Part shown: positions 13,640 through 13,917 of the stretch, one piece after another | Layout of the letters: every line of letters starts with the position of its first letter | How positions within the stretch are numbered: the stretch's first letter is position 1 | DNA from: Alkaliphilus sp. | GTDB lineage: Bacteria; Bacillota; Clostridia; Peptostreptococcales; Thermotaleaceae | DNA length: 13,917 nucleotides | Assembly: GCA_018335765.1 (NCBI GenBank) | Contig: JAGXRU010000132.1 | Coordinates: forward strand, 1-13,917 | Reading direction: 5' to 3' | The notes under the pieces: generated by a model | What the model saw: the letters and a program-made list of their open reading frames with translations, nothing else | What the model was told of the DNA's origin: nothing | The model's database searches: none | Translations under genes and position numbers: made by a program

Positions 13640-13917
13640 GTGCTTTGAGCAATTAAAGCTTCGCCCTTTTTTAATGCTAAGGTTCTTGTCATATATAGGA
13701 TGGTTCCTGTATCCTTAGCTTCAAGGGTTAGAAGGCATTCACCAAAATCATCACAAATTGTGCCTAATATATCTCCAATATCAACGAAATCACCTGCGTT
13801 GACCTGAGGATACCACCACCCAGCTATTGGAGCATTGAGATAAGTCGCTTTTGTGATTTCTATTTGTTCCTCATTGACTAATAATTTCTTATCTTGTGCA
13901 GATTTCAAAAATCCAAA
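13636..13917 (-). CDS. Succinylglutamate desuccinylase/aspartoacylase-like protein, C-terminal part
   Basis: The reading frame is open to the right edge, so only the last ~93 residues are visible. A TTG at 13908 is in frame but is unlikely to be the start. The visible part has the beta-rich C-terminal domain of the AstE/AspA (M14-like zinc deacylase) family: APIAGWWYPQVNAGDFVDIG, then GTICDDFGECLLTLEAKDTG, then ILYMTRTLALKKGEALI. This is the barrel-like domain where a turn places G-x-V and G-E near the active site. The zinc-binding motifs would lie upstream and are not seen, so the substrate cannot be given. A biotinyl/lipoyl-like domain of another protein is less likely because the LALKKGEALI ending is characteristic of the deacylases. 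It converges on the small gene and overlaps it by 4 bp. Confidence 0.75.
   Translation of the reverse strand, partial: FGFLKSAQDKKLLVNEEQIEITKATYLNAPIAGWWYPQVNAGDFVDIGDILGTICDDFGECLLTLEAKDTGTILYMTRTLALKKGEALIAQST

Noticed and set aside
13636..13908. Complete 90-residue biotin/lipoyl-type protein starting at TTG
   Set aside because: The frame stays open to the window edge and the sequence looks like the C-terminal domain of a longer AstE/AspA-type enzyme.

Overview
The window looks like chromosome of a low-GC, Gram-positive anaerobe of the Clostridia that ferments amino acids. The evidence is AT-rich codon use, strong GGAGG-type ribosome binding sites, a formyltetrahydrofolate synthetase, separate glutamate formiminotransferase and cyclodeaminase genes, and clostridial-type thiolase and 3-hydroxybutyryl-CoA dehydrogenase. 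The species cannot be named from the sequence.

Left edge (1-994): an unrecognised stretch of about 240 bp is followed by a decayed type II toxin-antitoxin operon. Its DinJ-like antitoxin is intact. Its YafQ-like toxin has lost its middle but keeps its first ~33 codons, its last codons (LFGK and stop) and its own terminator. Next to it on the minus strand lies a ~205 bp piece of group II intron domain I.

Centre (995-11171, all minus strand): transcription runs from fhs through hutU, ftcD, hutI and fchA, then thl, then hbd and an SDR reductase gene. The first block converts urocanate to glutamate plus a one-carbon unit on tetrahydrofolate. Fhs can release that unit as formate with ATP gain. 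The last three genes make up the thiolase and 3-hydroxyacyl-CoA dehydrogenase steps of butyrate-type metabolism. Thl and hbd-SDR are each preceded by a hairpin and by a near-perfect sigma-54 (-24/-12) promoter, so the C4 genes appear to be under activator-dependent control separate from the hut/fhs genes, which have a candidate sigma-A promoter. Non-coding repeats sit inside the hut block: six 41-bp palindromic units between hutI and fchA, and an imperfect inverted-repeat element between hutU and ftcD.

Right edge (11172-13917): a methyl-accepting chemotaxis protein is divergent from fhs. After it come a very stable 17-bp-stem hairpin and a small unrecognised protein gene. The last gene is the C-terminal part of an AstE/AspA-like (M14) deacylase, which runs in from the right edge on the minus strand. 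The MCP gene and the small gene share a 60-bp upstream block (55 of 60 bases identical), which is one of the more unusual features here.

No histidine ammonia-lyase (hutH), methenyl-THF cyclohydrolase (folD) or sigma-54 activator gene is visible in the window.
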